A DNA stretch of 64,000 nucleotides from Candidatus Pantoea deserta. Its GTDB lineage: Bacteria; Pseudomonadota; Gammaproteobacteria; Enterobacterales; Enterobacteriaceae. The notes under the pieces were generated by a model. The model saw only the letters and a list, made by a program, of their open reading frames with translations. It searched no databases and had not been told where the DNA came from. Numbering within the stretch: the first letter of the stretch is position 1; every line of letters starts with the position of its first letter. Shown here one piece after another: positions 23,097 to 35,778 of the stretch. The translations under genes and the position numbers were made by a program. The DNA lies in the NCBI RefSeq assembly GCF_003813865.1, contig NZ_RMVG01000001.1:124001-188000 (forward strand), given 5' to 3'.

Positions 23097-25457
23097 GTGA
23101 ATAGCCCTCGCGCAGGATTCCTGCTTACCCGCCACTGGCGCGACAGCCCTCAGGGCACTGAAATCGTTCTCTGGCTGGCGACCGACCGTGGCCCGCAGCG
23201 GCTGGTGTTGCCCGCCCAGGAGTCCGTGGCCTTTATTCCCTGCGACTATCAGCCGCAGGTCGAAGCGCTGCTGCGCGACGAGCGTCAGGTGCGGCTCCAG
23301 TCGCTGACGCTAAAAGACTTTCGTCGCCGTCCGGTTTTCGGACTCTACTGCCGCCAGCATCGCCAGCTACAGCGGCTGGAAAAACTGCTGCGCGAGCAGG
23401 GCATTCCGGTTTATGAAGCGGATATTCGCCCGCCGGAGCGCTTTCTGATGGAGCGCTTTATCACCGCCCCCGTCTGGTTCAGCGGCGAACCTCAGGGCGA
23501 CACGCTGGTCAATGCGCGCCTGAAACCGCACGCCGACTATCGACCGCCGCTTAAGTGGGTATCGCTGGATATTGAGACCACCCAGCACGGCGAGCTTTAT
23601 TGCATTGGCCTTGAGGGCTGCGGCCAGCGCCAGGTGCTGATGCTGGGTCCGCCCAACGGCGACGCCAGCGCGCTTGATTTCGACCTGATCTATTTTGATA
23701 CGCGCCCGCAGCTGCTGGAGGCGCTCAATGACTGGTTTGCCCGCCACGATCCTGACGTGTTGATCGGCTGGAACGTGGTGCAGTTTGACCTGCGCGTATT
23801 GCAGAAGCATGCCGACCGCTACGCGATTCCGCTGCGTCTTGGCCGTCAGAACGCTCCGCTGGAGTGGCGCGAGCACGGCTTTAAGCCCGGCGTTTTCTCC
23901 GCCAGCGCGCCGGGCCGCCTGCTTATTGACGGCATCGAGGCGCTGAAGTCCGCCTTCTGGGACTTTCCCTCTTTTAGCCTGGAAGCAGTGTCGCAACATC
24001 TGCTGGGCGAAGGCAAAGCCATTGATAATCCCTGGCACCGCATGGAGGAGATCAACTGGCGCTTCGCTAACGATAAGCCCGCGCTGGCGCGGTACAACCT
24101 GAAAGACTGCGAGCTTGTGACGCGCATCTTTCATAAAACCGAGATTATGCCGTTCCTGCTGGAGCGGGCGGCCGTCAACGGCCTGGCGGTCGACCGCCAC
24201 GGCGGCTCGGTAGCGGCGTTCAGCCATCTCTATATTCCGCGCATGCACCGCGCCGGTTTTGTCGCCCCTAACCTCGGCGAGATCGCGCCTGAAGCCAGTC
24301 CCGGCGGCTACGTTATGGATTCCCGTCCCGGACTCTACGACTCGGTGCTGGTGCTCGATTATAAAAGCCTCTATCCGTCGATTATCCGCACCTTCCTGAT
24401 CGATCCAGTCGGGCTGGTAGAGGGACTGGCGCATCCTGACGACGCCGATTCGGTGCCGGGCTTTCGCGAGGCGCGCTTTTCACGTCACACCCACTGCCTG
24501 CCCGCTATCGTGGAACAGATCTGGCAGGGACGCGAAGCCGCCAAAAAACAGGGCAATAAGCCGCTGTCGCAGGCGCTGAAGATTATCATGAACGCCTTCT
24601 ATGGCGTGCTCGGCACCAGCGCCTGCCGTTTCTTCGATCCGCGTCTCGCCTCCTCTATTACGCTGCGCGGCCACGCCATCATGCAGCAAACGCGCGAGCT
24701 GATTGAAGCCGAGGGTTATGACGTGATTTACGGCGATACCGACTCGACCTTTGTCTGGCTGAAATCGCCCTACAGCGAAGCGGACGCGGCGGAGACGGGC
24801 CGTCGGCTGGCGGATCGGGTCAACCACTGGTGGCGCGAGCATCTGCAACAGCAGTATGGCCTGACCAGCGCGCTGGAGCTGGAGTATGAAAATCACTTCA
24901 GCCGTTTTTTAATGCCCACTATTCGCGGCGCTGAACAGGGCAGCAAAAAGCGCTACGCCGGCCTGATTCGCGATGGGGCGCAGGAGCGGCTGGTGTTCAA
25001 AGGTCTGGAATCGGTGCGCACCGACTGGACGCCGCTGGCGCAGCAGTTCCAGCAGGCGCTCTATGGACGCATCTTCCGCAATGAACCCTGGCAGGATTAT
25101 GTGCGCGATACGGTGGCGCAGCTGCTGGCGGGCGAGCTGGATGACAAGCTGGTGTATAAAAAACGGCTGCGTCGACCGCTGGCCGATTATGAACGCAATG
25201 TGCCGCCGCACGTGCGCGCCGCGCGCCTGGCGGATGAACAGAATCGCAAGCTGGGCCGCCCTTTGCAGTATCAGAACGGCGGCTCGATTCGCTACGTAAT
25301 CGCTACCGCCGGGCCGGAGCCGCTGGAGGCGCGCGTCACGCCGCTCGACTACGATCACTACGTCAGCAAGCAGCTACAGCCGGTGGCCGACGGCATTTTG
25401 CCTTTCGTTGACGGCGACTTTGCTACACTGATTACAGGGCAGCTGGGGCTTTTTTGA
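23097..25457 (+). CDS. polB: DNA polymerase II
   Basis: Family-B DNA polymerase with 3'-5' proofreading, used in replication restart and translesion bypass. The exonuclease motif [11 protein letters not shown] lies near residue 155; polymerase motifs are [13 protein letters not shown] near 425, [12 protein letters not shown] near 498 and the catalytic [10 protein letters not shown] near 545. The GTG at 23097 gives [15 protein letters not shown], aligned with E. coli MAQAGFILTRHWRD, and 786 residues (E. coli 783). An in-frame ATG at 23073 would add 8 residues and cannot be excluded. In E. coli it is SOS-induced; only a degenerate LexA-like site is seen here. E. coli araBAD/araC, next to it there, are absent. 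Confidence 0.95.
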   Translation: MNSPRAGFLLTRHWRDSPQGTEIVLWLATDRGPQRLVLPAQESVAFIPCDYQPQVEALLRDERQVRLQSLTLKDFRRRPVFGLYCRQHRQLQRLEKLLREQGIPVYEADIRPPERFLMERFITAPVWFSGEPQGDTLVNARLKPHADYRPPLKWVSLDIETTQHGELYCIGLEGCGQRQVLMLGPPNGDASALDFDLIYFDTRPQLLEALNDWFARHDPDVLIGWNVVQFDLRVLQKHADRYAIPLRLGRQNAPLEWREHGFKPGVFSASAPGRLLIDGIEALKSAFWDFPSFSLEAVSQHLLGEGKAIDNPWHRMEEINWRFANDKPALARYNLKDCELVTRIFHKTEIMPFLLERAAVNGLAVDRHGGSVAAFSHLYIPRMHRAGFVAPNLGEIAPEASPGGYVMDSRPGLYDSVLVLDYKSLYPSIIRTFLIDPVGLVEGLAHPDDADSVPGFREARFSRHTHCLPAIVEQIWQGREAAKKQGNKPLSQALKIIMNAFYGVLGTSACRFFDPRLASSITLRGHAIMQQTRELIEAEGYDVIYGDTDSTFVWLKSPYSEADAAETGRRLADRVNHWWREHLQQQYGLTSALELEYENHFSRFLMPTIRGAEQGSKKRYAGLIRDGAQERLVFKGLESVRTDWTPLAQQFQQALYGRIFRNEPWQDYVRDTVAQLLAGELDDKLVYKKRLRRPLADYERNVPPHVRAARLADEQNRKLGRPLQYQNGGSIRYVIATAGPEPLEARVTPLDYDHYVSKQLQPVADGILPFVDGDFATLITGQLGLF

Positions 25458-25613
25458 CAGGTGACGAACGGCCTGCCTTCCAGTACCATAGCGCCCCTCT
25501 TCTCTCTCATCGCTCTTAAAACCTGACCAGACGTAACCTTGTCTGGGGAAAAGGTATTGCCTGAGGTCGGGAAACATCACCAAAAACTCATTAAAAATTC
25601 GAGCTAAAAAGAT

Positions 25614-28520
25614 ATGGTTTTTACATTAGGTCAGCGCTGGATTAGTGATACGGAAAGTGAACTGGGTCTGGGAACGGTAGTGGCGGCGGATGCCCGCATG
25701 GTTACGCTGCTGTTTCCGGCGACAGGCGAAAACCGTCTGTATGCCCGTAACGACTCCCCGGTGACGCGCGTTATCTTTAATCCGGGCGATACGGTAACCA
25801 GCCACGAAGGCTGGCAGATGCGCGTGGATGAAGTCCGCAATGAAAATGACCTGATGACCTATATCGGCACGCGTCTTGATACCGATGAAAGCAATGTGGT
25901 GCTGCGTGAAGTTATGCTCGACAGCAAGCTGGTCTTTAGTAAGCCGCAGGATCGCCTGTTTGCGGGCCAGCTCGACCGCATGGATCGCTTTGCCCTGCGC
26001 TATCGCGCGCGTAAATATCAGAGCGCGCAATACCGCCTGCCGGTCAGCGGCCTGCGTGGCATGCGCACTAACCTTATCCCGCACCAGCTGCACATCGCTC
26101 ATGATGTGGGCCGCCGCCATGCGCCGCGCGTGCTGCTGGCGGACGAAGTCGGCCTGGGTAAAACCATCGAAGCCGGGATGATTATTCAGCAGCAGCTGCT
26201 GGCCGGACGCGCCGAGCGCGTCCTGATTATCGTGCCGGAAACGCTCCAGCATCAGTGGCTGGTCGAGATGCTGCGCCGTTTCAACTTACGTTTTGCGCTG
26301 TTTGACGACGATCGCTACACCGAAGCGCAGCACGACAGCGACAATGCCTTTGAAACCGAACAGCTGATTATCTGCTCGCTCGATTTCGTTCGTCGCAATA
26401 AGCAGCGTCTTACGCTGCTGGCGGAAGCCGAGTGGGATCTGATGGTGGTCGATGAAGCGCACCACCTTGCCTGGAGCGAAGGCGAGCCGAGCCGCGAATA
26501 CGCGGTTATCGAGCAGCTGGCAGAGCAGATTCCCGGCGTGCTGCTGCTGACCGCGACCCCGGAACAGCTGGGAATGGAGAGCCACTTCGCCCGTCTGCGC
26601 CTGCTCGATCCCAACCGTTTCCACGACTTCGCCCAGTTTGTAGAAGAACAGCAGCACTATCGCCCGGTTGCCGACGCGGTCTCTTCCCTGCTGGCGGACA
26701 ACGCCATCTCGCAGGACGAGATGAATATGATCAACGATCTGGTGGGCGAACAGGATATTGAGCCGCTGCTCCAGGTTGCCAACAGCGATCGCGACGGTAA
26801 ACAGGATGCGCGTAAAGAGCTGATCGCGATGCTGCTGGATCGCCACGGCACCAGCCGCGTGCTGTTCCGCAATACGCGCAATGGCGTCAAAGGTTTTCCG
26901 AAGCGTGAACTGCATCAGATCCGCCTGCCGCTGCCCGCGCAGTATCAGACGGCGATCAAGGTCTCCGGCATTATGGGCGCGCGTAAAAGCGCGGAAGAGC
27001 GCGCGCGCGACCTGCTCTATCCTGAACAGATTTATCAGGAGTTTGAAGGCGATACCGGAACCTGGTGGAATTTCGATCCGCGCGTCGAGTGGCTGCTCGG
27101 CTTCCTGACCAGCAACCGTAAAGAGAAAGTGCTGGTGATCTGCGCCAAGGCGGCCACCGCGCTACAGCTGGAGCAGGTGCTGCGCGAGCGCGAAGGCATC
27201 CGCGCGGCGGTATTCCACGAAGGGCTGTCGATTATTGAACGCGATCGCGCCGCGGCCTGGTTCGCCTCGGAAGAGAACGGCGCGCAGGTGCTGCTCTGCT
27301 CTGAAATCGGCTCTGAAGGACGCAACTTCCAGTTCGCCAGCCGTCTGGTCATGTTCGATCTGCCGTTTAACCCGGATCTGCTGGAGCAGCGCATTGGCCG
27401 TCTCGATCGCATCGGTCAGGCGCATGATATTCAGATTATGGTGCCCTGGCTGGAAAAAACCGCTCAGGCGGTGCTGCTGCGCTGGTATCACGAAGGGCTG
27501 GATGCGTTTGAACATACCTGCCCGACCGGCCGCACCATCTATGACAGCGTGCATCAGCCGCTGATTAACTTCCTTGCCGCGCCGGAAAACAGCGAGGGGC
27601 TGGATGAATTTATCGCCGAGTGCCGCAAGCAGCACGAGTCGCTGCGGTCGCAGCTGGAACAGGGGCGCGATCGCTTGCTGGAGCTGAACTCCAACGGCGG
27701 CGACGCAGCCCAGGCGCTGGCGGCAGAGATTGCCGCGCAGGATAATGACACCGAGCTGGTGAATTTCGCGCTTAACCTGTTCGACATCGTCGGCATCAAC
27801 CAGGAAGATCGCAGCGATAATCTGATCGTGCTGACCCCTTCCGATCATATGCTGGTGCCGGATTTCCCGGGGCTGCCGGAAGATGGCTGCACCATCACCT
27901 TTAATCGCGATCAGGCGCTGTCGCGTGAAGATACCCAGTTCATTACCTGGGAGCATCCGCTGATCCGCAACGGTCTGGATTTGATCCTCTCCGGCGATAC
28001 CGGCAGCTGCGCGCTGTCGCTGTTGAAAAACAAGGCGCTGCCGGTCGGCACGCTGCTGGTGGAGATGATCTATGTGGTTGAGGCGCAGGCGCCTAAACAT
28101 CTGCAACTGACGCGCTTCCTGCCGCCGACGCCGATCCGTATGCTGCTGGATCGCAACGGCACTAACCTGGCGGGCAAGGTGGAGTTTGAAAGCTTTAACC
28201 GCCAGCTTAACGCGGTGAATCGCCACACGGGCAGTAAGCTGGTCAATGCCGTGCAGCAGGATGTCCACGCGATTCTGGTACAGGCCGAAGAGAAAGTGGT
28301 GGCGGAAGCGCAAACCCTGATCGCGGCGGCGCGCGCCGAAGCGGATGAGAAGCTGAGCACAGAGCTGTCGCGTCTGGAAGCCCTGAAGGCGGTTAACCCG
28401 AATATCCGCGAAGATGAGATTGAGGCGCTGGAGAGCAATCGCCAGCAGGTGCTGGAAAGCCTGAGCGAAGCCAACTGGCGTCTGGATGCGCTGCGCCTGA
28501 TTGTGGTCACGCATCAGTAA
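25614..28520 (+). CDS. rapA: RNA polymerase-associated ATPase RapA (HepA)
   Basis: SWI2/SNF2 ATPase that binds RNA polymerase and promotes its recycling from stalled or post-termination complexes. 968 residues, exactly the E. coli length. An N-terminal Tudor-like region comes first, then the helicase core: [13 protein letters not shown] near 175-187, VVDEAHHL near 280, LLTATP near 310, and the C-terminal helicase motifs [13 protein letters not shown] and [11 protein letters not shown] near 595-605. Preceded by 156 bp with no recognised feature except CCAGAC/GTCTGG, a weak stem. Ends in a terminator. Confidence 0.97.
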   Translation: MVFTLGQRWISDTESELGLGTVVAADARMVTLLFPATGENRLYARNDSPVTRVIFNPGDTVTSHEGWQMRVDEVRNENDLMTYIGTRLDTDESNVVLREVMLDSKLVFSKPQDRLFAGQLDRMDRFALRYRARKYQSAQYRLPVSGLRGMRTNLIPHQLHIAHDVGRRHAPRVLLADEVGLGKTIEAGMIIQQQLLAGRAERVLIIVPETLQHQWLVEMLRRFNLRFALFDDDRYTEAQHDSDNAFETEQLIICSLDFVRRNKQRLTLLAEAEWDLMVVDEAHHLAWSEGEPSREYAVIEQLAEQIPGVLLLTATPEQLGMESHFARLRLLDPNRFHDFAQFVEEQQHYRPVADAVSSLLADNAISQDEMNMINDLVGEQDIEPLLQVANSDRDGKQDARKELIAMLLDRHGTSRVLFRNTRNGVKGFPKRELHQIRLPLPAQYQTAIKVSGIMGARKSAEERARDLLYPEQIYQEFEGDTGTWWNFDPRVEWLLGFLTSNRKEKVLVICAKAATALQLEQVLREREGIRAAVFHEGLSIIERDRAAAWFASEENGAQVLLCSEIGSEGRNFQFASRLVMFDLPFNPDLLEQRIGRLDRIGQAHDIQIMVPWLEKTAQAVLLRWYHEGLDAFEHTCPTGRTIYDSVHQPLINFLAAPENSEGLDEFIAECRKQHESLRSQLEQGRDRLLELNSNGGDAAQALAAEIAAQDNDTELVNFALNLFDIVGINQEDRSDNLIVLTPSDHMLVPDFPGLPEDGCTITFNRDQALSREDTQFITWEHPLIRNGLDLILSGDTGSCALSLLKNKALPVGTLLVEMIYVVEAQAPKHLQLTRFLPPTPIRMLLDRNGTNLAGKVEFESFNRQLNAVNRHTGSKLVNAVQQDVHAILVQAEEKVVAEAQTLIAAARAEADEKLSTELSRLEALKAVNPNIREDEIEALESNRQQVLESLSEANWRLDALRLIVVTHQ

Positions 28521-28526
28521 TCTGCC

Positions 28527-28548
28527 GGGGCCATCAGGCCCCTTTTTA
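28527..28548 (+). terminator. Rho-independent terminator after rapA
   Basis: Stem GGGGCC / GGCCCC with loop ATCA followed by five T, 6 nt after the rapA stop. rluA starts 22 nt further on, so it may rely on readthrough or on a promoter inside rapA. Confidence 0.85.
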
Positions 28549-28569
28549 CTTTTGACAGAAAGCGAATAA

Positions 28570-29223
28570 ATGATGGAACCCTATAATCCGCCGCGCGAAC
28601 CCTGGCTGCATATCCTTTATCAGGATGCGCACATTATGGTGGTCAATAAGCCGAGCGGACTCCTGTCGGTGCCGGGTCGTCTGGAAGAGCACAAAGACAG
28701 CGTGATGACGCGTATTCAGCGCGACTATCCTCAGGCGGAATCGGTGCATCGCCTCGATATGGCCACCAGCGGCGTGATCGTGGTGGCGCTGACGAAGGCG
28801 GCGGAGCGTGAGCTGAAGCGTCAGTTCCGCGAGCGCGAGCCGTCAAAGCGCTACGTGGCTCGCGTGTGGGGACATCCCGCCGAAAAAGGCGTGATCGATT
28901 TGCCGCTGGTTTGCGACTGGCCAAACCGGCCGAAGCAGAAAGTGTGCTTTGAAACCGGCAAGGCGGCGCAGACGGAGTATGAGGTCACAGAGTATCTGCC
29001 CGACAACAGCGCGCGCGTGGCGCTGAAGCCGATCACCGGCCGCTCGCACCAGCTACGTGTCCATATGCTGGCGCTGGGCCATCCAATCTTAGGCGATAAC
29101 TTTTACGCTCATCCGGAGGCGAAAGCCCGCGCCCCCCGGCTGCTGCTGCACGCCGAGTCGCTGACCATTACCCATCCGGCGTTTGGCAACAGTATGACGT
29201 TCCGCCAGCCCGCTGAGTTTTAA
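28570..29223 (+). CDS. rluA: Dual-specificity RNA pseudouridine synthase RluA
   Basis: Makes pseudouridine at 23S rRNA U746 and U32 of several tRNAs. 217 residues, as in E. coli (219). The catalytic aspartate is in HRLDMATSGV near residue 60-64; HIMVVNKPSGLLSVPGR and PITGRSHQLRVHM are family motifs. Two adjacent ATG codons give MMEPYNPPREPW; either could start, and neither has a strong ribosome site. Convergent with djlA, 13 nt apart. Confidence 0.95.
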   Translation: MMEPYNPPREPWLHILYQDAHIMVVNKPSGLLSVPGRLEEHKDSVMTRIQRDYPQAESVHRLDMATSGVIVVALTKAAERELKRQFREREPSKRYVARVWGHPAEKGVIDLPLVCDWPNRPKQKVCFETGKAAQTEYEVTEYLPDNSARVALKPITGRSHQLRVHMLALGHPILGDNFYAHPEAKARAPRLLLHAESLTITHPAFGNSMTFRQPAEF

Positions 29224-29236
29224 GCGGGCCAGCGCG

Positions 29237-30052
29237 TTACTTAAATCCTTTTTCGCGTCGAATCAGATCGTAGGCCGCCTGAATCTCCTGCGCTTTCTGC
29301 TTCGCCATCTCCATCATCTCCGGCGGCAGCCCTTTCGCCACCAGCTTATCGGGATGATGCTCGCTCATCAGCTTGCGGTAGGCGCGCTTGATCGTCGTGG
29401 CGTCATCGCTGCTTTTCACCCCCAGCACGCTACAGGCGTCTTCCAGCGTCGGCCCGCGCTGCGCCTGCTGATAGCCGTCGCCGTAGCCGGCGCCCTGCCC
29501 GCCGCCGAACTGCTGACCGCCCTCCATCATGCGCAGGAACTGGTCGAACTGCACGCGCGAGATGCCCAACTCTTCGGCAATGACGTACAGCACCTGACGC
29601 TCGTTCGGGTGCAGCGAGCCGTCGGCAAAAGCGGCCTGGATCTGAATTTCCAGAAACATCCGAATAAGGTCAAAGCGGCCGAAGCAGGCGCTGCGCAGCT
29701 CGCGCAGTTTGGTGCGTAACGGGTAATCGCCCTGCTTGCCTACGCGGAATGCACGCTGCGCGGCGCTGCGCGCCTCGCCGTGAAGCTGCATGCGATCCAT
29801 TAAAAGGGAAGCGATTTGAATGTCCGCTTCGGTGACGCGCCCTTTTGATTTGGTAAGGTGGCCCATCACCTGAAACGTCGTCTGAAAGAACAGCGTCTGA
29901 CGCGTTTGATTATTGGCAAACCAGGCCTGTCCTTTTGCGCTGCGAACTTTGTCAACCAGATGGCCAATCAGCAGGCCAATCACAATACCCCAAAAACCGG
30001 CGCCGGAAAGTAACCCCAGCACCAGCCCAATAACTTTTCCCCAGTAGCGCAT
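29237..30052 (-). CDS. djlA: Co-chaperone DjlA
   Basis: Inner-membrane J-domain protein that stimulates DnaK and, in E. coli, affects the Rcs envelope-stress pathway. 271 residues, the E. coli length. One N-terminal glycine-rich membrane helix ([21 protein letters not shown], residues about 8-31), a TerB-like middle region (RKLREL...[15 protein letters not shown]), a Gly/Gln-rich linker near 185-200 and a C-terminal J domain with HPD in [12 protein letters not shown] near 235. Transcribed away from lptD. Confidence 0.95.
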   Translation of the reverse strand: MRYWGKVIGLVLGLLSGAGFWGIVIGLLIGHLVDKVRSAKGQAWFANNQTRQTLFFQTTFQVMGHLTKSKGRVTEADIQIASLLMDRMQLHGEARSAAQRAFRVGKQGDYPLRTKLRELRSACFGRFDLIRMFLEIQIQAAFADGSLHPNERQVLYVIAEELGISRVQFDQFLRMMEGGQQFGGGQGAGYGDGYQQAQRGPTLEDACSVLGVKSSDDATTIKRAYRKLMSEHHPDKLVAKGLPPEMMEMAKQKAQEIQAAYDLIRREKGFK

Positions 30053-30234
30053 AAACTCCTCAATTCGCCATGCTTGCGGCTGAAAATTGCATTATCATAC
30101 CTTTCATTTATCCCAGCGCCTAACGGCAACGCGGACAGAAAAGGATTAACACTGGCGCAACGCCGGGCAGTACGTTAGTCTCTGACCCGATTGTCGGCAT
30201 GATGCCAGTTTTCATGGAATTCTCGATACCGCGT

Positions 30235-32628
30235 ATGAAGAAACGTATACCTACTCTGCTGGCCACCATGATTGGCGCAGCGATCTCCAGTCAGTCTGCT
30301 CTGGCCGACGATCTCATGTCGCAGTGTATGCTGGGCGTACCAGCCTTTAATCGTCCGCTGGTAACGGGGCAGACGAACCAGCTGCCGGTTACTATCCACT
30401 CCGACTCGGCGAAGGGAAATTATCCGGACGATGCGGTCTTCACCGGGAACGTAGACGTTCAGCAGGGCAATAGCCGACTGCAATCAGATGAGATGCAGCT
30501 GCATCAGCGCCAGCAAGAGGGGCAAACCACGCCGGTCCGCACCGTCGATGCGCTGGGCAATGTGCAGTATGACGACAATCAGGTGATCCTTAAAGGCCCG
30601 AAAGCCTGGTCCAATCTCAACACCAAAGATACCAACGTCTGGAGCGGTAACTACCAGATGGTGGGACGCCAGGGACGCGGCGACGCCGACCTGATGAAGC
30701 AGCGTGACGACAATCGCTACACCATTCTGGAAAACGGCACCTTTACCTCCTGTCTGCCCGGCTATAACAGCTGGAGCGTCGTGGGTTCAGAGGTTATTCA
30801 GGATCGTCAGGAAGAGGTGGCGGAAATCTGGAATGCGCGCTTTAAACTGGGCGCGGTGCCGATTTTCTATAGTCCCTATTTGCAGCTGCCGATTGGCGAC
30901 CGTCGTCGCTCCGGCTTCCTGATCCCGAATGCGAAATATGGCAGCAGTAAAGGGTTTGAATTTATTCTGCCTTATTACTGGAACATCGCGCCGCAGGCGG
31001 ACGCCACTATCACGCCGCACTATATGTCGAAACGCGGCATGCAGCTGGAGAATGAATTTCGCTATCTGACGCAGTTCGGCGCGGGTCTGATGGAGTTCGA
31101 CTACCTGCCGTCGGATGACCAGTACGATAAAGACAAATCGGCGCGCGGTATCGCTGAGGATAAAAGCAATGACCGCTGGCTCTTCTACTGGCAGCACGCT
31201 GGCGTCTATGACCAGCACTGGCGCTTTAACGCCAACTACACCAAGGTCAGCGATCCTTACTACTTTAACGACCTCGACTCGAAATACTACAGCTCGACTG
31301 ACGGCTACGCGACGCAGAAGTTCAGTCTCGGCTATGCTGAGTCGAACTGGGACGCGACGCTCTCCAGCAGAGACTTCCAGGTATTCGGCGATACCAGCAA
31401 CCGCAATCTCTACCGTGCGCAGCCGCAGCTGGATTTGAATTACTACCAGAATGATATGGGACCGTTCGATGGCCGTATCTACGCGCAGGCGGTGAAGTTC
31501 ACTAACGTCAACGATAACTATCCCGAAGCGACGCGTCTGCATATTGAGCCGACGCTCGATCTGCCGCTGTCAAACGGCTGGGCCAGCCTGGATACCGAAG
31601 CCAAGTTTCTGGCGACGCACTATCAGCAAGACGACGTAAGCTATTACAACAATACGGTTGATACCGCGCGCACTAACCAGCTGAAAGAGTCCGTCAACCG
31701 CACCATGCCGCAGTTCAAGGTAGATGGCCGCCTGGTCTTCGACCGCGATATGAACTGGGCTGAAGGCTATACTCAGACGCTCGAACCGCGCGTTCAGTAT
31801 CTTTATATTCCCTATCGCAACCAGAGCGACATCTATCCATACGACTCGACCCTGTTGCAGACCGACTATACTGGCCTGTTCCGCGACCGTACCTATAGCG
31901 GCCTGGATCGTATCGCCTCGGCTAACGAAGTGGCCACGGGCGTAACCTCGCGTATTTATGATCAGGATCTGGTTGAACGTTTTAATGTTTCCGTGGGTCA
32001 AATCTACTCGTTTACCCCTTCACGCACTGGCGTGAATCAGACGAGTGAAGAAGATGACACCGGTAGCCTGATTTGGGCTGGCGACACTTACTGGAAAGTT
32101 AGCGATCGTTGGGGCGTACGCGGCGGTTTGCAGTATGACACCCGCCTCGATAACGTCTCTCAGGGCAATGCCGTCGTGGAATACCGTCGTGACGCCGACC
32201 GCGTCGTGCAGTTGAGCTACCGCTACAGCAGCCCGGAGTATGTAGCGTCGGCGCTGGAAGGCTCTTCCCTGCTCAACAATCCGAACTACCGGCGAATCTA
32301 TGAAAAAGGAATTTCGCAGGTAGGCGCGACGGCCAGCTGGCCAATTGCAGACGCCTGGTCCGTCGTGGGCGCGTACTATTACGATACGCGCAACAGCAAA
32401 CCGGCTTCGCAACTGGTTGGTCTGCAATACAGCTCGTGCTGTTACGCCATTCGCGTCGGCTATGAGCGTAAAATCAACGGCTGGGAAAGCAACGGTACGC
32501 GGTTTGACAGTAAGTACGACAACCAAATCTCATTCAACATTGAGCTACGCGGTTTAAGCTCCGGTTATGGCTTAGGCACCGATCAGATGCTGCGTCAGGG
32601 CATTATCCCTTATCAGCGCGCTTTCTGA
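30235..32628 (+). CDS. lptD: LPS-assembly protein LptD
   Basis: Outer-membrane beta-barrel that, with LptE, inserts lipopolysaccharide into the outer leaflet. The ATG at 30235 gives [20 protein letters not shown], a signal peptide cleaved after SALA near residue 25, and 797 residues (E. coli 784). Starts 36 nt upstream would spoil the signal. The OstA/LptA-like N-terminal domain reads [14 protein letters not shown]; the barrel follows from about 230. The disulfide cysteines are SQCMLG at the N-terminus, FTSCLPG near 173, and the CC pair of [14 protein letters not shown] near the end. First gene of the lptD-surA-pdxA-rsmA-apaGH run. Confidence 0.96.
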   Translation: MKKRIPTLLATMIGAAISSQSALADDLMSQCMLGVPAFNRPLVTGQTNQLPVTIHSDSAKGNYPDDAVFTGNVDVQQGNSRLQSDEMQLHQRQQEGQTTPVRTVDALGNVQYDDNQVILKGPKAWSNLNTKDTNVWSGNYQMVGRQGRGDADLMKQRDDNRYTILENGTFTSCLPGYNSWSVVGSEVIQDRQEEVAEIWNARFKLGAVPIFYSPYLQLPIGDRRRSGFLIPNAKYGSSKGFEFILPYYWNIAPQADATITPHYMSKRGMQLENEFRYLTQFGAGLMEFDYLPSDDQYDKDKSARGIAEDKSNDRWLFYWQHAGVYDQHWRFNANYTKVSDPYYFNDLDSKYYSSTDGYATQKFSLGYAESNWDATLSSRDFQVFGDTSNRNLYRAQPQLDLNYYQNDMGPFDGRIYAQAVKFTNVNDNYPEATRLHIEPTLDLPLSNGWASLDTEAKFLATHYQQDDVSYYNNTVDTARTNQLKESVNRTMPQFKVDGRLVFDRDMNWAEGYTQTLEPRVQYLYIPYRNQSDIYPYDSTLLQTDYTGLFRDRTYSGLDRIASANEVATGVTSRIYDQDLVERFNVSVGQIYSFTPSRTGVNQTSEEDDTGSLIWAGDTYWKVSDRWGVRGGLQYDTRLDNVSQGNAVVEYRRDADRVVQLSYRYSSPEYVASALEGSSLLNNPNYRRIYEKGISQVGATASWPIADAWSVVGAYYYDTRNSKPASQLVGLQYSSCCYAIRVGYERKINGWESNGTRFDSKYDNQISFNIELRGLSSGYGLGTDQMLRQGIIPYQRAF

Positions 32629-32683
32629 TGTTGTGATGGTTGACTGGTAATTCCCGCACTGCGGAAACAATAATGGAAAAAGT

Positions 32684-33979
32684 ATGAAGAACTGGAGAAT
32701 GCTGATTCTGGGTGTGGCGATGGCTGCCAACACCGCGTTCGCAGCACCACAAGTGGTTGATAAAGTCGCTGCCGTTGTTAACAACGGCGTCGTTCTGGAA
32801 AGTGACGTAGACAATATGCTGCGCACCGTTAAAGCACAGGCGCAACAGGCGGGTCAGCAGTTGCCTGACGACAACACGTTGCGCCACCAGATCCTCGAAC
32901 GTCAAATTATGGATAACATCATCCTGCAAATGGGCGAAAAAGCAGGATTGCAGATTAACGATCAGCAGCTCGATCAGGCTATCGGCAATATTGCCGCGCA
33001 AAACCGCATGAGCCTCGATCAGCTGCGCAGCCGCCTGGCCTATGACGGCGTCAACTACAGCGATTATCGCGCGCAGATCCGCAAAGAGATGCTGATCGCC
33101 GAAGTGCGTAATAACGAAGTGCGTCGCCGCGTTACCATTCTGCCGCAGGAAGTCGATACGCTGGCGGCCCAGGTTGGCGCGCAAAATACCCAGGGCACCG
33201 AACTGAACGTCAGCCAGATTCTGCTGCCGCTGCCGGAAAACCCGTCGCAGCAGCAGGTTGACGATCAGGAAGCGCTGGCTAAACAGCTGGTCGGCGAGCT
33301 GAAGGGCGGCGCAGACTTTGGCAAGCTGGCGGTGACCTACTCCGCCGATCCGCAGGCGCTGAAGGGCGGCAACATGGGCTGGGGCAAAATCGAAGAGCTG
33401 CCTACCCTGTTCGCTCAGGCGCTCTCTACCGCGAAAAAAGGCGACATCGTTGGTCCGGTGCGTTCCGGCGTCGGCTTCCATATCCTGAAAGTGAACGATC
33501 TGCGCGGCGAGAGCAAAAGCATCTCCGTTACCGAGGTCCATGCGCGCCACATCCTGCTGAAGCCGTCACCGATTCTTACTGAAGATCAGGCGCGCGCGAA
33601 GCTGGAGCAGATCGCCGCCGACATCCGCAGCGGTAAAACCACTTTCGCAGCGGCGGCAAAACAGTTCTCTGACGATCCGGGCTCGGCTAACCAGGGCGGC
33701 GATCTGGGCTGGTCCTCGCCGGAAGCGTTCGATCCGGCCTTCCGCGACGCGCTGTTACAGCTGCAAAAAGGCCAGACCAGCCAGCCGGTTCACTCCTCTT
33801 TCGGCTGGCACCTGATTCAGCTGCTGGACACCCGTCAGGTCGACAAGACCGACGCGGCGCAAAAAGAGCGCGCCTACCGCCTGCTGTTTAACCGTAAATT
33901 CGCTGAAGAAGCGCAAACCTGGATGCAGGAACAGCGCGCCAGCGCCTATGTGAAGATTCTGGACGGCCATGCCCAGTAA
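32684..33979 (+). CDS. surA: Periplasmic chaperone and peptidyl-prolyl isomerase SurA
   Basis: Chaperone for outer-membrane proteins, including LptD encoded next to it. 431 residues: signal peptide cleaved after NTAFA (about residue 20), an N-terminal chaperone domain, two parvulin domains (PADP-type first domain at about 175-275 and the second at about 285-385, [10 protein letters not shown] at its start) and a C-terminal helix that packs on the N-domain. Starts 55 nt after lptD and overlaps pdxA by 11 nt. Confidence 0.97.
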   Translation: MKNWRMLILGVAMAANTAFAAPQVVDKVAAVVNNGVVLESDVDNMLRTVKAQAQQAGQQLPDDNTLRHQILERQIMDNIILQMGEKAGLQINDQQLDQAIGNIAAQNRMSLDQLRSRLAYDGVNYSDYRAQIRKEMLIAEVRNNEVRRRVTILPQEVDTLAAQVGAQNTQGTELNVSQILLPLPENPSQQQVDDQEALAKQLVGELKGGADFGKLAVTYSADPQALKGGNMGWGKIEELPTLFAQALSTAKKGDIVGPVRSGVGFHILKVNDLRGESKSISVTEVHARHILLKPSPILTEDQARAKLEQIAADIRSGKTTFAAAAKQFSDDPGSANQGGDLGWSSPEAFDPAFRDALLQLQKGQTSQPVHSSFGWHLIQLLDTRQVDKTDAAQKERAYRLLFNRKFAEEAQTWMQEQRASAYVKILDGHAQ

Positions 33980-34961
33980 CTTCCGCGTAGTGATTACGCC
34001 CGGCGAACCCGCCGGCATTGGTCCCGATCTGACCATTCAACTGGCCCAGCAGAGCTGGCCAGTTGAACTGGTTGTCTGCGCGTCGCCGCAGCTGCTGCGC
34101 GATCGCGCGGCGCAGCTCGGCCTGCCGCTGACGCTGCGCGACTATCAACCCGACGCGGCGGCGCAGCCGCAGCAGGCGGGAACCCTGACCATCCTGCCGA
34201 TTGATACGGCGCAGCCGGTTACGCCAGGCGAACTCCAGCCGGCTAACAGCCCCTACGTGCTGGCGACGCTTGCGCGCGCCTGCGACGGCTGCCTTAGCGG
34301 TGAGTTTGCCGCGCTTGTCACCGGCCCGGTGCATAAAGGCGTGATCAATGATGCCGGTATCCCCTTTACCGGCCACACAGAGTTCTTTGCCGATCGCGCG
34401 GGCGGCCATCGCGTTGTTATGATGCTGGCGACCGAAGAGCTGCGCGTGGCGCTGGCGACCACGCATTTGCCGCTGAAAGATGTCTCTGCGGCTATCACTC
34501 ACGCCAGCCTGCGGGAAGTTATCACTATCCTGCATCGCGATTTGCAGCAGAAATTCGCTATCCCGCAGCCGCATATCTTTGTATGCGGACTCAACCCCCA
34601 CGCGGGTGAGAGCGGCCATATGGGGCGCGAAGAGATTGATACCCTGATTCCGGCGCTGGACTCTCTGCGCGCTCAGGGCATTCAGCTAACCGGCCCGCTT
34701 CCTGCCGATACCCTGTTTCAGCCGAAATATTTGCAGCACGCTGATGCGGTGCTGGCGATGTATCACGATCAGGGTTTACCGGTGCTAAAATTTCAGGGAT
34801 TTGGTCGCGCGGTCAATATCACGCTTGGCCTGCCCTTTATCCGTACCTCTGTTGACCACGGCACCGCGCTGGAACTGGCCGGTCTGGGTCAGGCGGAGCC
34901 GGGCAGCTTTATTACGGCGCTTAACCTCGCCATCACTATGATCAAGAGCAGTAATGAATAA
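33969..34961 (+). CDS. pdxA: 4-hydroxythreonine-4-phosphate dehydrogenase PdxA
   Basis: NAD-dependent oxidation of 4-phosphohydroxy-threonine in the DXP-dependent route to pyridoxal phosphate. 330 residues (E. coli 329). Visible motifs are [12 protein letters not shown] at the N-terminus, [14 protein letters not shown] near 115-128, HTEFFADR near 136, and [13 protein letters not shown] near 207-219, the metal-binding histidines. Overlaps surA by 11 nt and rsmA by 8 nt. Confidence 0.97.
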   Translation: MPSNFRVVITPGEPAGIGPDLTIQLAQQSWPVELVVCASPQLLRDRAAQLGLPLTLRDYQPDAAAQPQQAGTLTILPIDTAQPVTPGELQPANSPYVLATLARACDGCLSGEFAALVTGPVHKGVINDAGIPFTGHTEFFADRAGGHRVVMMLATEELRVALATTHLPLKDVSAAITHASLREVITILHRDLQQKFAIPQPHIFVCGLNPHAGESGHMGREEIDTLIPALDSLRAQGIQLTGPLPADTLFQPKYLQHADAVLAMYHDQGLPVLKFQGFGRAVNITLGLPFIRTSVDHGTALELAGLGQAEPGSFITALNLAITMIKSSNE

Positions 34962-35775
34962 TCGCGTCCATCAGGGGCACTACGCCCGTAAACGTTTCGG
35001 GCAGAACTTCCTGAACGATCAGTACATTATCGACAGCATTGTCTCCGCCATTCATCCGCAGCGCAGCGAAGCGCTGGTCGAGATTGGTCCGGGCCTCGGC
35101 GCGCTGACCGAACCGGTTGGCGAACGCCTCGACGCCCTGACGGTGGTTGAGCTGGACCGCGATCTGGCTGCGCGTTTGCAGACGCATCCTTTTCTCGGTC
35201 CTAAGCTGACGATCTTTCAGCAGGATGCGATGACATTTGATTTCGCCGCGCTGGCGCAGGAAAAAGGCCAGCCGCTGCGCGTATTTGGCAACCTGCCGTA
35301 CAATATTTCGACCCCGCTGATGTTCCACCTTTTCAGCTATACTGGTTCGATTAAAGATATGCACTTCATGCTGCAAAAAGAGGTGGTCAACCGCCTCGTT
35401 GCCGGCCCGGGCAGCAAAGCCTATGGCCGCCTCAGCGTGATGGCGCAGTACTACTGCCAGGTGATCCCGGTGCTTGAAGTGCCACCGCACTCCTTTACGC
35501 CGCCGCCTAAGGTCGATTCGGCAGTAGTGCGCCTGGTGCCCTTTGCGGAGCCGCCCTACCCGGTGAGCGATGTGCGCGTTCTCAGCCGCATTACCACCGA
35601 AGCCTTTGGTCAGCGCCGCAAAACGCTGCGCAACAGCCTCGGCTACCTGTTTGACGCTGGCGCGCTGGATGCGCTGGGCATCGATGCGGGACTACGCGCA
35701 GAAAACGTGACGGTGGCGCAATACTGTCAGTTGGCCAACTGGCTGGCGACACATCAAAGTGAACCGCGGGAGTAA
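34954..35775 (+). CDS. rsmA: 16S rRNA (adenine1518/1519-N6)-dimethyltransferase RsmA (KsgA)
   Basis: Dimethylates A1518 and A1519 of 16S rRNA and acts as a late checkpoint of 30S assembly. 273 residues, as in E. coli. SAM site [12 protein letters not shown] near residues 42-53, acidic motif VVELDRDLA near 64, and the catalytic NLPYNIS near 112-118. The start [20 protein letters not shown] matches the family. Followed by apaG after 3 nt. Confidence 0.97.
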   Translation: MNNRVHQGHYARKRFGQNFLNDQYIIDSIVSAIHPQRSEALVEIGPGLGALTEPVGERLDALTVVELDRDLAARLQTHPFLGPKLTIFQQDAMTFDFAALAQEKGQPLRVFGNLPYNISTPLMFHLFSYTGSIKDMHFMLQKEVVNRLVAGPGSKAYGRLSVMAQYYCQVIPVLEVPPHSFTPPPKVDSAVVRLVPFAEPPYPVSDVRVLSRITTEAFGQRRKTLRNSLGYLFDAGALDALGIDAGLRAENVTVAQYCQLANWLATHQSEPRE

Positions 35776-35778
35776 TGC

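Noticed and set aside
27162..28514. 450-codon open frame antisense to rapA
   Set aside because: Shadow of rapA; rich in Arg, Gln and His as typical of reversed coding sequence.
30053..30234. Sigma-E promoter for lptD, expected from E. coli
   Set aside because: No convincing GGAACTT and TCTGA pair at the right spacing was found, so it is not listed.
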